The notes under the pieces are model-generated. The model was not told where the DNA came from. It ran no database searches and saw nothing but the letters and a program-made list of their open reading frames with translations. The position numbers and the translations under genes were made by a program. Shown here piece by piece: positions 8,622 through 16,695 of a stretch of DNA of 64,000 nucleotides. This DNA is from Streptomyces indicus. Lineage in GTDB: Bacteria; Actinomycetota; Actinomycetes; Streptomycetales; Streptomycetaceae. Each line of letters begins with the position of its first letter. Positions within the stretch are counted from its first letter, which is position 1. Location: the NCBI RefSeq assembly GCF_900100315.1, contig NZ_FNFF01000008.1, positions 186,001 to 250,000 on the forward strand, given 5' to 3'.

Positions 8622-8666
8622 GGGGGATCGCCCCGCGGGGGACCGCCCCGCGGGGGATCGCCCCGC
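8622..8666. repeat. Three tandem 15-bp repeats between convergent genes
   Basis: Unit GGGGGATCGCCCCGC occurs three times head to tail (one copy has ACC for ATC). Each copy can fold into a short GCGGGG/CCCCGC hairpin, so the array probably also acts as the terminator between the hydrolase and the membrane-protein gene. Confidence 0.8.
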
Positions 8667-8679
8667 GGGCGCGCCCCCC

Positions 8680-9549
8680 TCAAGCCCGCCGCCGCACCCC
8701 CGGCACCCGCAGCCCGGGCAGCCGTCGGCTCAGGTACACCACCAGGGCCACCGCGAGCGCCACCGCCGCGATCACCCAGACCGCCGTCCGCAGGCTCGAC
8801 GTCAGGGCGTCGAAGACCGCGCCCGCCGCGCCGCGCGAGACGTCCGGCGGCAGATCCGAGAGCGTGAGCCGGCGCGAGATCCACAGGCCCGCGCCGAGCA
8901 GCGCCGAGGCCAGGGCGACCCCGAGCGCCGTGGCGATCACGGCCCTTCGCCGGCGTACCGCAAGGACGATGCCCGCCACCGCGCACACGACGGCGGCGAC
9001 GGGCAGCCAGATCCCCGCGACCTGAAGCATGTGCAGCCCCTTCCGCAGATTCACCAGGTCCTTCGACTTCATGACCTCGACCTCGGTGTGCTGGACCGGG
9101 ATGCGCCGCGCGAAGGGCACCCCGTCCGCCACCAGCTGGTCCTTGACCTCCTGCGTGATCGGCGCGAGGTCGATCACGACGCTGCCGTCGTCCCCGGTCC
9201 GCAGCGCCTCCTGCACGGCTTCGTGCGCGGCCCGGATCGCCGCGTTCCAGGCGGTGCGGTACGCCTCGGTGCCGGTGAACGACACCACCGCCTCCTGTAC
9301 GAACGCGGTCAGCGTCCCCTGGAGCGGTCCCGCGTCGACGTGCTGGGAGATCTCGCCCGCGACGGCCGCGGCGACCGCCTCCTGGACATCGGGGTCCGAG
9401 GCGAGGGGAGCCATCGCGGCCACGTAGTTGTCGGTGTCACCGATCTGGTACTTCGCCCAGGTCGAGAGCTCGCCGAGCGGTGTCAGGACACAGGCGAGCA
9501 CCAGCAGCACCGCCGCGAGGAGACTCCGTGTCCTGTGCACCCTTCCCAC
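8680..9549 (-). CDS. Conserved actinobacterial membrane protein of unknown function
   Basis: 289 residues. An N-terminal hydrophobic anchor (about 8-28) leads to an outside domain of about 150 residues with few hydrophobic stretches (begins TWAKYQIGDTDNYVAAMAPL), followed by three further membrane helices (about 175-275) separated by Arg-rich loops. The length and topology match a family widely annotated as hypothetical membrane protein in Streptomyces; I do not recognise a named domain. It is divergent from the Rrf2 regulator at 9650, with 100 bp between the starts. Confidence 0.75.
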   Translation of the reverse strand: MGRVHRTRSLLAAVLLVLACVLTPLGELSTWAKYQIGDTDNYVAAMAPLASDPDVQEAVAAAVAGEISQHVDAGPLQGTLTAFVQEAVVSFTGTEAYRTAWNAAIRAAHEAVQEALRTGDDGSVVIDLAPITQEVKDQLVADGVPFARRIPVQHTEVEVMKSKDLVNLRKGLHMLQVAGIWLPVAAVVCAVAGIVLAVRRRRAVIATALGVALASALLGAGLWISRRLTLSDLPPDVSRGAAGAVFDALTSSLRTAVWVIAAVALAVALVVYLSRRLPGLRVPGVRRRA

Positions 9550-9613
9550 GCTCGGTGAGCGGGGTGCGGAGCGCGAGCCCGGTGGTGCGGGCGGGTGGCC
9601 CGGGCCGTTTCGG

Positions 9614-9642
9614 TTGCGCCGTCAATCCTGGACATCTAACAT
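9614..9642 (+). promoter_or_regulatory. Leaderless promoter of the Rrf2 gene
   Basis: TTGCGC and TAACAT are exactly 17 bases apart, and the -10 box ends 7 bases before ATG 9650. Transcription would therefore begin at or next to the start codon. No Shine-Dalgarno sequence precedes the ATG, which agrees with a leaderless mRNA. The operator at 9627-9647 covers this -10 box. Confidence 0.65.
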
Positions 9643-9647
9643 CCAGA
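9627..9647 (-). promoter_or_regulatory. Rrf2 operator 1 (autoregulatory site)
   Basis: Read on the minus strand this 21-mer is identical to the site at 10172-10192 except for one central base; the shared core is CTGGATGTTRGATGTCCAG. It has dyad arms CTGGA/TCCAG and overlaps the -10 box of the Rrf2 gene, so binding should repress its own transcription. Confidence 0.75.
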
Positions 9648-9649
9648 TT

Positions 9650-10129
9650 ATGAAGATGAACGAGGGCGTGGAGTGGGCCCTGCACAGCTGCCTCAACCTC
9701 GCCTGGATCGGCGCGGACCGGGCGGTCACCGCGGCCCGCCTCGCGGCGTACCACGCGCTGCCCACCGCGTACCTCAACAAGCAGCTCCAGGCCCTCGCCC
9801 GGGCCGGCCTCGTCACCTCGACGCCGGGTCCGAAGGGCGGCTTCCGGCTGGCGAAACCGCTGGAGCGGATCACGCTGATGGATGTCGTGACGGCGATCGA
9901 GGGCCCCGACGAGGCCTTCCGCTGCGCGGAGATCCGCAAGCAGGGCCCGGGCGCACAGCCCGAGGCGGCCTACCGGCTGCCGTGCGCCATCGCCGAGTCG
10001 ATGGCCGCCGCCGAGCTGGCCTGGCGCAAGGAGCTGGCCGGCACCACGCTCGCCCAGGTGCGCGAGCGCGCGGAGCGGCGGGCGCCGAACGCGCCCGGTG
10101 CGATCCGCCGGTGGTTCGAGAACAGCTGA
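9650..10129 (+). CDS. Rrf2 family transcriptional regulator
   Basis: 159 residues with the Rrf2 winged helix: ALHSCLNLAWI helix, recognition region LPTAYLNKQLQALARAGLV, and the wing motif STPGPKGGFRLAKP that defines the family. Only two Cys lie in the C-terminal half (FRCAEI and LPCAI), so the three-Cys iron-sulfur ligand set of IscR/NsrR is absent. It is probably a ligand- or thiol-responsive repressor. A matching operator before its own gene and before the following MFS gene marks the transporter as its target. Confidence 0.9.
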   Translation: MKMNEGVEWALHSCLNLAWIGADRAVTAARLAAYHALPTAYLNKQLQALARAGLVTSTPGPKGGFRLAKPLERITLMDVVTAIEGPDEAFRCAEIRKQGPGAQPEAAYRLPCAIAESMAAAELAWRKELAGTTLAQVRERAERRAPNAPGAIRRWFENS

Positions 10130-10171
10130 TCACCAGCCCTCCCTGCACGGAGGGCCTTCTCAGGGGGAGAT

Positions 10172-10192
10172 TCTGGATGTTGGATGTCCAGG
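10172..10192 (+). promoter_or_regulatory. Rrf2 operator 2 over the MFS start codon
   Basis: The 21-bp site matches 20 of 21 bases of the operator before the Rrf2 gene, in opposite orientation. It begins 5 bases before ATG 10177 and runs into the coding sequence. A protein bound here would block RNA polymerase clearance or initiation at a promoter close to the start codon. Confidence 0.75.
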
Positions 10193-11343
10193 TCGTACGG
10201 CGAGGACACGCGGCCGTCGCCGCCGTGACGCTCGGCATCTTCACCGTGCTGACCGCCGAGCTCCTGCCGGTCGGCCTGCTCACGCCCATCAGTGCGGACC
10301 TCGGCGTCTCGGACGGCACGGCGGGCCTGCTCGTCACCGTGCCGGGCCTGGTGGCCGCGGTCGCCGCGCCGCTGCTCGCCGTGGCCTCGGGGCGCCTCGA
10401 CCGGCGGCTGGTGCTCGCGGGCCTGATCGGTCTGGTCGCCGCCGCGCACGCCGTCTCGGCCCTGTCCGGGCACTTCGCGTACGTGCTCGGGGCGCGGGTG
10501 CTGCTCGGCGTGAGCATCGGCGGGTTCTGGGCCTTCGCGGGCGGTCTCGCGCCGCGCCTCGTGCCCGCCGCACAGACGGGACGGGCGACGGCCGTGATCT
10601 TCGGCGGGGTCTCGGCGGCCTCCGTCCTCGGCGTGCCCGCGGGCACCCTCGCCGGTGAACTCGGCGGCTGGCGGCTCCCGTTCGCCGGTGTCGCCGTGCT
10701 CGCCCTGGTGGTGCTCGGCGCGCTGCTCCTGCTGCTGCCGCCGCTGCCCGCACACCGCGGCATCACACCCGGCGACCTGACCGCGCTCGTCCGCGGCAAC
10801 CCCCGGGTCCGCGCCGGCCTGGCCCTGACCGCCCTGCTGGTGACGGCCCACTTCCTCGCGTACACCTTCGTACGCCCCCTGCTCACCGAGCGGTTCGGCG
10901 TCCCGGGCGGCGCGGTGGGCTGGCTGCTGCTCGGCTACGGGGTGCTCGGCCTCGCCGGCAACTTCCTCGCCGGCTCCCGGGGCGGCGGGCGCCTGCTGCC
11001 GGTCATCGCGGCCGGTCTCACCGCGGTGCTCGCCGCGCTGGCCGTCCTGCCCGCCGGGCGCGTGACCGGCGCGGTGCTGCTGCTCGGCTGGGGGCTGGTG
11101 TACGGCGGGGTGTCCGTGGCGCTCCAGAGCTGGTTCCTGGCGGCCGCGCCCGGCTCCGCGGAGGCCGTCACCGCCCTGAACGTCTGCGTCTTCTGTCTGT
11201 CCATCGCCCTCGGCGCGCTGCTCGGCGGCCGGCTGGTGGACGCGTTCGGCGAGGGCGCGGTCCCGATGGCCGCGGCCGCCCTAGCCCTGGCCGCCTGCGC
11301 GGTGGCCGTCCGCGCCGCCCGTACCCCCTCGTCCCCGTCCTGA
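10177..11343 (+). CDS. MFS exporter, NepI/AraJ-like (DHA1 family)
   Basis: 388 residues, about twelve membrane helices. The first helix region (IFTVLTAELLPVGLLTPIS) and the segment LLGVSIGGFWAFAGGLAPRLVP closely resemble E. coli NepI, a purine ribonucleoside efflux pump, and related sugar/drug exporters. The start MLDVQVV was chosen because AGGGGGAGA lies 6 bases upstream. The operator of the preceding Rrf2 gene overlaps the start. A RidA-family gene follows after 39 bp in the same direction, suggesting one transcript. The exported compound is not known. Confidence 0.88.
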   Translation: MLDVQVVRRGHAAVAAVTLGIFTVLTAELLPVGLLTPISADLGVSDGTAGLLVTVPGLVAAVAAPLLAVASGRLDRRLVLAGLIGLVAAAHAVSALSGHFAYVLGARVLLGVSIGGFWAFAGGLAPRLVPAAQTGRATAVIFGGVSAASVLGVPAGTLAGELGGWRLPFAGVAVLALVVLGALLLLLPPLPAHRGITPGDLTALVRGNPRVRAGLALTALLVTAHFLAYTFVRPLLTERFGVPGGAVGWLLLGYGVLGLAGNFLAGSRGGGRLLPVIAAGLTAVLAALAVLPAGRVTGAVLLLGWGLVYGGVSVALQSWFLAAAPGSAEAVTALNVCVFCLSIALGALLGGRLVDAFGEGAVPMAAAALALAACAVAVRAARTPSSPS

Positions 11344-11382
11344 CCGTCCATCCCCCACACACCACTGAGAGGAACCACGACC

Positions 11383-11796
11383 ATGACCCGCACCCTCGTC
11401 AACCCGCCCGCCCTGCACGACCCTTCGGGCTACGGCTACACGCACGTGGCCACCGCGCCCGGGCAGCCGGTGTACATCGCCGGGCAGTACGGCTCCGACC
11501 CGTCCGGCGCGGTCGTCGCGGAGGACTTCGACGCCCAGGTCGCGCAGTCCCTGGCGAACCTCGGCACGGCGCTCGCGGCGGCCGGGCTCGGCTTCGCGGA
11601 CGTGGTCCGGATCGGCACGTACATCGTCGGCCACGACGAGGCGAAGCTGCACACCCTCCTGAAGCACCTGCACGCCACCTGGGGCACGGACCTGCCGGCC
11701 CAGACGCTGGTGGGCGTGGCCTCGCTCGCCCTGCCCGGGATGCTCTTCGAGATCGACGCGGTGGCGGTACGGGGAGAGTCGCCCCGCAGCCGGTGA
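11383..11796 (+). CDS. RidA family protein (YjgF/YER057c/UK114)
   Basis: 137 residues, the usual family length. Visible motifs are VYIAGQYGSDPSGAVV, then DFDAQVAQSLANLGTALAAAGLGFADVVRIGTY split over the middle, and the C-terminal FEIDAVAV. RidA proteins hydrolyse reactive enamine/imine intermediates. The Arg that RidA proper uses near the C-terminus (IEAR) is not in the canonical place, so this is a divergent subgroup and may have another activity. It sits 39 bp behind the MFS gene under the Rrf2 regulator. Confidence 0.85.
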   Translation: MTRTLVNPPALHDPSGYGYTHVATAPGQPVYIAGQYGSDPSGAVVAEDFDAQVAQSLANLGTALAAAGLGFADVVRIGTYIVGHDEAKLHTLLKHLHATWGTDLPAQTLVGVASLALPGMLFEIDAVAVRGESPRSR

Positions 11797-11870
11797 CGTC
11801 CCCGTACGAGTTGCCGGGGCCGGGTCCGCGGTGGTGCCCTGGAAGAGGGGATCCCAGAGAGGACGACCTC

Positions 11871-12263
11871 ATGGCACATGCGGCACCCCGGCCCACCGGG
11901 ATCAGCGCCGGCGGCCTCGGCGGCTCGGCCGCCGTCAAGCTCGCCCCGGTCCTCGCCCTCGTCTACGGCTACTGGGCCGCGGCGATCGAGCGCTCGGGCG
12001 GACCGATCACGGCCGGCAACGTGTGGCTCGGCATCATCTCCACCGTCGTGTTCGGCGCGCTCTACCTGGGCGTCCTGAAGCTGGCCCCGCGCCTGCCGCG
12101 CGAGGCGCGCGCCTTCGCCTGGGGCGCCTTCGCGGGCGTCGCCTTCGGCTGGCTCTACAGCCAGACCGACGCCAGCGTGCTGCGCAGCGTCGGGATGTCC
12201 GGGCTGTTCGCGGCGGCCGTGGCGTGCGCGGCGTTCTACCGCTTCTACACGACCGAGGACTGA
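11871..12263 (+). CDS. Small membrane protein of unknown function
   Basis: 130 residues with about four hydrophobic helices (around 24-40, 53-70, 82-100 and 105-122) and short loops. The N-terminus is Ala/Gly-rich without a clear signal peptide. The start ATG 11871 has GAGAGGA about 8 bases upstream. I do not recognise a family. It lies 74 bp downstream of the RidA gene in the same direction and could be part of that transcript, but no functional link is visible. Confidence 0.7.
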   Translation: MAHAAPRPTGISAGGLGGSAAVKLAPVLALVYGYWAAAIERSGGPITAGNVWLGIISTVVFGALYLGVLKLAPRLPREARAFAWGAFAGVAFGWLYSQTDASVLRSVGMSGLFAAAVACAAFYRFYTTED

Positions 12264-12293
12264 GCCCCTTCCCCACGGCATCCGGTGTGGGTC

Positions 12294-12330
12294 GCGCCGC
12301 GCGGAACCCCCCACAGGCCCCGCGCGGCGC
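12294..12330 (+). terminator. Candidate terminator hairpin
   Basis: An 11-bp perfect stem (GCGCCGCGCGG) with a 15-base loop starts 30 bases after the stop of the small membrane-protein gene. Confidence 0.5.
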
Positions 12331-12423
12331 GCTCCCCACCGTCCTACGCCGCGACACGTGGTCCAGACAACGATTCGGCCTGGCCCATTGCGGACCCTGG
12401 CACACACGGGCCACCATCCCCGC

Positions 12424-13398
12424 ATGTCCCACGAACCACCCGACACCTCCCGTCTCCAGCTCACGGCGGCCGGTGTCGACCCCTTCGACGAGCGCGTCTA
12501 CCGCGCGGTCCTGGCCCGTCACACCGCCGCGCCCGCCGAACTCGCCGAGCCCCTCGACTGCTCCGCCGACCGCGCGGCCCGCGCGCTCGACCGGCTGCGC
12601 GAACTCGGCCTGGTGGGGCGGCTTTCGGGCAGTAGGCGGCGGTATGCGGCGATCGAGCCGGGTGCCGCGATCGAGGCACTTGTCCGGTCCCGTACCGCCG
12701 AGCTGGACTCGGTGCGCGAGGCCGCGGGCGAGCTGTCCCGGCTGTTCGACGCGGCCCAGGCCGGCGGCACCGAGGAGGTCGAAGTCGTCGTCGGCAGCGA
12801 GGCGTTGGGACGCTGGTTCGTACGGCTCCAGCAGGAGGCGCGCGAGGAGGTCATCACGCTCGACCGGCCCCCGTACGCACTGACGACCTCGAACCCCGTG
12901 GAGGCCACGGCCCTCACGCGCGGCGTGCGCTACCGGGCCGTCTACGCGCCCGAGGCCCTGGAGTGGCCCGGAGTGCTCGGGGACATCCGGGAGTTGGTGG
13001 GCCGGGGCGAGGAGGCCCGGGTGCTGCCCGGCCTGCGCGTGAAGATGGCGATCGCCGACCGCCGCCTCGCGCTGCTTCCGCTGTCGCTGGACTTCGAGGG
13101 GGAGGTACGGGCCGTGGTGCTCCGCCCGTCGGCGCTGCTCGACGGCCTGGTCGACTACTGGGAGCTGTGCTGGCGGCTCGCCACCCCGCTGGACGCCCCG
13201 GCCGAGGATCCGCTGGGCGAGGACGACCGGCGGATGCTGACCCTGCTCGTGGCCGGCCTCAAGGACGAGGCGATCGCACGGCAGCTCGGCTGGTCGGTGC
13301 GCACCATGCGCCGCCGGATCAGCGCGCTCAACGACAAGCTGGGCGCGGCCAACCGCTTCCAGGCCGGCGTGATCGCGACGCGGCGCGGCTGGATATGA
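12424..13398 (+). CDS. TrmB-like / LuxR-type transcriptional regulator
   Basis: 324 residues. The N-terminal 70 residues form a TrmB/MarR-like winged helix (AELAEPLDCSADRAARALDRL then LRELGLVGR). A middle PLD-like sensor domain follows. The C-terminal 55 residues form a LuxR-type HTH (LLVAGLKDEAIARQLGWS, then VRTMRRRISALNDKLGA). This double-HTH plan is common in Streptomyces regulators of secondary metabolism and stress. Start ATG 12424 gives the typical N-terminus. The target is unknown; the hydrolase at 13534 is the nearest downstream gene. Confidence 0.85.
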   Translation: MSHEPPDTSRLQLTAAGVDPFDERVYRAVLARHTAAPAELAEPLDCSADRAARALDRLRELGLVGRLSGSRRRYAAIEPGAAIEALVRSRTAELDSVREAAGELSRLFDAAQAGGTEEVEVVVGSEALGRWFVRLQQEAREEVITLDRPPYALTTSNPVEATALTRGVRYRAVYAPEALEWPGVLGDIRELVGRGEEARVLPGLRVKMAIADRRLALLPLSLDFEGEVRAVVLRPSALLDGLVDYWELCWRLATPLDAPAEDPLGEDDRRMLTLLVAGLKDEAIARQLGWSVRTMRRRISALNDKLGAANRFQAGVIATRRGWI

Positions 13399-13497
13399 CG
13401 GGGCGCGGCTGGACGCGGCCCGGCTGGGTATGAGGCGGCCCGGCTGACGGGAAGTCGCCGGCCCGGGCGGCTCGCGTCCGCAGGGCGAGATATCCCG

Positions 13498-13526
13498 TTG
13501 GGCGTGCCCGGCGGCTGCCCTAGCCT
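13498..13526 (+). promoter_or_regulatory. Leaderless promoter of alpha/beta hydrolase
   Basis: TTGGGC and TAGCCT are spaced by 17 bases, and TAGCCT ends 7 bases before ATG 13534. No ribosome site is present, consistent with leaderless translation. Confidence 0.6.
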
Positions 13527-13533
13527 CCGGGAC

Positions 13534-14319
13534 ATGGCGTACGCAGAGCTCAACGGCATCCGGATCGGCTACGAGGACGAAGGCACCGGGCCCGCGCTCG
13601 TGCTCGTCCACGGCCACCCCTTCGACCGCTCCATGTGGGAGCCCCAACGGGCGGAGTTCTCGCGGGACTTCCGCGTGATCGCCGCCGACCTGCGCGGCTA
13701 CGGGGAGTCCTCCGTCGTCCCCGGCAGGACTCCCCTGGACGTCTTCGCCGCCGACGTGCTCGCGCTCGTGGACCACCTGGGCATCGAGGAGTTCGTGCTC
13801 GGCGGGCTCTCCATGGGCGGGCAGATCGTGATGGACGGCTACCGGCAGTACGGGCCGCGCATCCGGGGCCTGGTCCTCGCGGACACCTTCCCGGCCGCCG
13901 AGACCGAGGAGGGCAGGGCGGGGCGGCGCGCGACGGCCGACCGGCTCGTACGGGAGGGCCTGAAGCCGTACGCCGAGGAAGTCCTGTACAAGATGGTCGC
14001 GCCGCACGCGGACCCGGCGGTCGCCGACCACGTGCTGCGGATGATGACCGGGACCGACCCCGAGGGTGCGGCGGCCGCGCTGCGCGGACGGGCCGAACGT
14101 CCGGACTACCGCGCGCTGTTGACGCAGGTGGAGTGCCCGGCGCTGGTCGTGGTCGGCCGCGAGGACGAGTACACCCCGGTCGCGGACGCGGAGGCCATGC
14201 ACGCCGCGCTGCCGCAGTCGACGCTGTGCGTGGTGGAGGGCGCGGCCCATATGCCGAACCTGGAGAAGCCGGCGGAGTTCAACGCGGCCCTGCGCACGTT
14301 CCTGGCCTCGCTCGGCTAG
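13534..14319 (+). CDS. Alpha/beta-fold hydrolase
   Basis: 261 residues with a classical hydrolase set: oxyanion region LVHGHPFDRSMW, nucleophile elbow GGLSMGGQ (Ser), acid region VVVGREDEYTPV, and catalytic His in EGAAHMPNLEKP. It resembles haloperoxidase/esterase-like and 3-oxoadipate enol-lactonase-like enzymes. No signal peptide. ATG 13534 was chosen because it follows a well-spaced promoter directly; a GTG upstream at 13498 would place the promoter inside the gene. The substrate is unknown. Confidence 0.88.
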   Translation: MAYAELNGIRIGYEDEGTGPALVLVHGHPFDRSMWEPQRAEFSRDFRVIAADLRGYGESSVVPGRTPLDVFAADVLALVDHLGIEEFVLGGLSMGGQIVMDGYRQYGPRIRGLVLADTFPAAETEEGRAGRRATADRLVREGLKPYAEEVLYKMVAPHADPAVADHVLRMMTGTDPEGAAAALRGRAERPDYRALLTQVECPALVVVGREDEYTPVADAEAMHAALPQSTLCVVEGAAHMPNLEKPAEFNAALRTFLASLG

Positions 14320-14406
14320 GACCCTGCCGGCAGGATCCAGGCGCCCCGCGCGGCCAGATCCCCGCGCGGTCAGATCCCCGGCCGGCACGATCCCGTCCCC
14401 GCCCGG

Positions 14407-16395
14407 CTAGTTCCCCGCCCTGCCCTTCGTGGCGGTCGGGGGCGAGGCGATGGCCCGGGCGGCCTGGATCTCGCGGCGCAGCGGCGCGAGCACACTGTCG
14501 TCGTCGCCCTCCGGCATCGGGACGCAGACGGCCTCAAGGGTGTCGGTGTCGCGCAGCCCGTCGGCCAACTCCTCCAGGTGACGGCAGAGTTCGGCCGGCT
14601 CCTCGGGATCCGGGCGGTCCGCGCCGTGCCGGATGCGGACGCGCGCGGCCGTGGTCGCGTCCACGACCCGCTCGACCGCGACGACCAGCGGCCACCACGC
14701 GGCGGCCCGGGGTCCGGTGGGCGGCGGCTCGGTCAGGGCGCGCTGGAACTCCGAGCGTACGGTGGACAGATCCCGGAAGAGCCGGCGCCGCATCCGCGCC
14801 CGGGCCGCCGCGTCCGGGACCCCCGGGGTGGCCGGGTCGAGGAAGGCCATCTCGACATAGCGGGCGGTGTCGGCCACGGCGTCCGCGAGCCGGTCCCCGA
14901 TCCGCGTGGACCAGCTCTCGGGCCACAGCAGATAACCGGCCACGAGCGCGATGCCGCAGCCGATGAGGCTGTCGTAGAGCCGGGGCATGACCAGGGCGAA
15001 GCCCTGCTGGTTCATGGTGTCGGACAGGAGCAGGATCACCGGGGTGATGGCGGCCGTCTGGTACCCGTACCCGCGCGGCGTCAGCGCCGGGATGAGCGGC
15101 GCGAGCACCACCAGGACGAGCACGTCCCACCAGCCGCGCGGCACCTCGGCGAGCACGGCGGCGGCGACGAGCAGCCCGGCCGCGGTGCCGACCGCGCGCA
15201 TCACGGCCCGCGAGAACACCGACCCGAAGTCGGGCTTCATCACAAAGGTGATCGTCAGCGCGACCCAGTACGAGCGCGGCACCTCGATCAGCGAGACCAG
15301 GGCCTGCGCGATGCCGATGCAGAGCGCGAGCCGCAGTCCGTAGCGCCAGGACTCCGCGGAGATCAGCACGTTGCGGGCAGCGCGACGGGCGCGCTGGGTG
15401 AGGGCGCCCGGGGTGCCGAGGCGGTCGTCGACATTGTGCGGATCCTCGTCCGCGAGGGCCTCGGCGGCGTGCTGCACGGCGTGCTCGACGGCGCGGCCCG
15501 CGGGGGACTCGGCGGGCGGCAGCGCCAGTTCGATCCGCTCGGGCTCCCCGCGCTCGACCGCGCCGGCGAGCCGGCGCACGGTGGCGGGCACCTCGGGCGG
15601 CAGCGGCAGCCCGCTCAGGTGGGCGGCGGGGGCCGCCTCGACGATGAGCGTGAGCGCGTTGAGCTGGGTGACGAGCCGCACCAGATCCTGGTTGCGGCCG
15701 TGGTCGCGGGTGCGGCGGGCGAGGACGAGATCGTAGCTCTGGTTGAGGGACTGCGTGACGGCCTGGCGCGCGTCCTCGTACGCGGCCGGATCCCCCGCCG
15801 CCGCCTCGAGGAGCGCGGCCGCCTGCCGGTAGGCCCCGGCCACCTCGAACCGCTCGGCCCGCCCCTGTCTGAGCGGCCAGGCGAGCAGGGCGAGCGCGAG
15901 CACGAGCAGGCCGCCGCCGGTCATGAGCAGCGGCGCCAGCCACCACGGGCCGGGCATCGGGAGCCCGGCCCCGACGATCGCGTTGAGCAGCAGGAGCAGC
16001 CCCGATACGGAGGCCACCGCCCCGATCGTCGAGATCATCCCGGAGACCAGCGCGATCAGCGTCACCACGGCCACGGCGAGCCAGCCCTGCCCGTACACGA
16101 GCGTGCCGAGCGTGACCCCCACGGCGCCGACGAGCTGCGGCACGGCGATGTTGATGACCCGCATCCGGTACGCGGAGGCGGTGTCACCGATGACCCCGGA
16201 GAGCGCCCCCATGGAGGCGATGGCCCCGTACGCGACATGCCCGCCCGCGAGCCCGAGGGCCAGCGGCAGACTCATCGCCACGGCCGCCCGCACGACGGCG
16301 GGCCACGGAACGGGCGCAGGATTCGGCTTGAGCGTCCCCAACGTCCTGACCAGCCATTCGGGAGGGGTGAAGGCTGGGGTGGGATGACGGGGCAT
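14407..16395 (-). CDS. FUSC family membrane protein (aromatic-acid-exporter-like)
   Basis: 662 residues. Two hydrophobic blocks of about six helices each (about 20-170 and 355-510) are separated by a cytoplasmic helical domain, the arrangement of YccS/FUSC proteins related to plant aluminium-activated transporters and bacterial aromatic-acid efflux. The second block contains RSYWVALTITFVMKPDFG, a hallmark of the family. The C-terminal 150 residues are cytoplasmic and acidic. The start MPRHPTPAF at 16395 was preferred over a longer frame that runs into the repeat region. The transported compound is unknown. Confidence 0.88.
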   Translation of the reverse strand: MPRHPTPAFTPPEWLVRTLGTLKPNPAPVPWPAVVRAAVAMSLPLALGLAGGHVAYGAIASMGALSGVIGDTASAYRMRVINIAVPQLVGAVGVTLGTLVYGQGWLAVAVVTLIALVSGMISTIGAVASVSGLLLLLNAIVGAGLPMPGPWWLAPLLMTGGGLLVLALALLAWPLRQGRAERFEVAGAYRQAAALLEAAAGDPAAYEDARQAVTQSLNQSYDLVLARRTRDHGRNQDLVRLVTQLNALTLIVEAAPAAHLSGLPLPPEVPATVRRLAGAVERGEPERIELALPPAESPAGRAVEHAVQHAAEALADEDPHNVDDRLGTPGALTQRARRAARNVLISAESWRYGLRLALCIGIAQALVSLIEVPRSYWVALTITFVMKPDFGSVFSRAVMRAVGTAAGLLVAAAVLAEVPRGWWDVLVLVVLAPLIPALTPRGYGYQTAAITPVILLLSDTMNQQGFALVMPRLYDSLIGCGIALVAGYLLWPESWSTRIGDRLADAVADTARYVEMAFLDPATPGVPDAAARARMRRRLFRDLSTVRSEFQRALTEPPPTGPRAAAWWPLVVAVERVVDATTAARVRIRHGADRPDPEEPAELCRHLEELADGLRDTDTLEAVCVPMPEGDDDSVLAPLRREIQAARAIASPPTATKGRAGN

Positions 16396-16695
16396 GGGGT
16401 CATTATGGGCGGGATCAGCCCCGCCGGCGTTGGAGGGCTGGGGCAACTGTCAGCCCGTCCGGCGTTTGAGGACCGGGGCAACCGTCAGCCCGTCCGGCGT
16501 TTGAGGACGAGCGCCGTCCAGGCGCGATACGGGGGCAAGGGGCGAAGCCCCAAGGGGGGTACAGGGGGGCGAAGCCCCGCGCGGGTGCCCACCACGGGGC
16601 CCGGGGGCGGAGCCCCTGGTTTCGGGAAGGGGCGGGTAGGGGAAAACCGCCCGCCGCAGGCACCCACCCACCGCCCCGCACCCGACGACGAGACC
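16396..16695. repeat. Streptomyces-type intergenic repeats between FUSC and exonuclease/phosphatase genes
   Basis: The 300-bp gap holds no gene. At 16448-16473 and 16486-16511 are two near-identical copies of a unit containing CAGCCCGTCCGGCGTTTGAG, plus a degenerate third copy near 16420. From 16537 to 16650 follow GC-palindromes of the form GGGGCGAAGCCCC. From memory, both types are dispersed in many Streptomyces genomes between genes; the second type recurs in the large array at 57.2-57.7 kb here. Confidence 0.8.
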
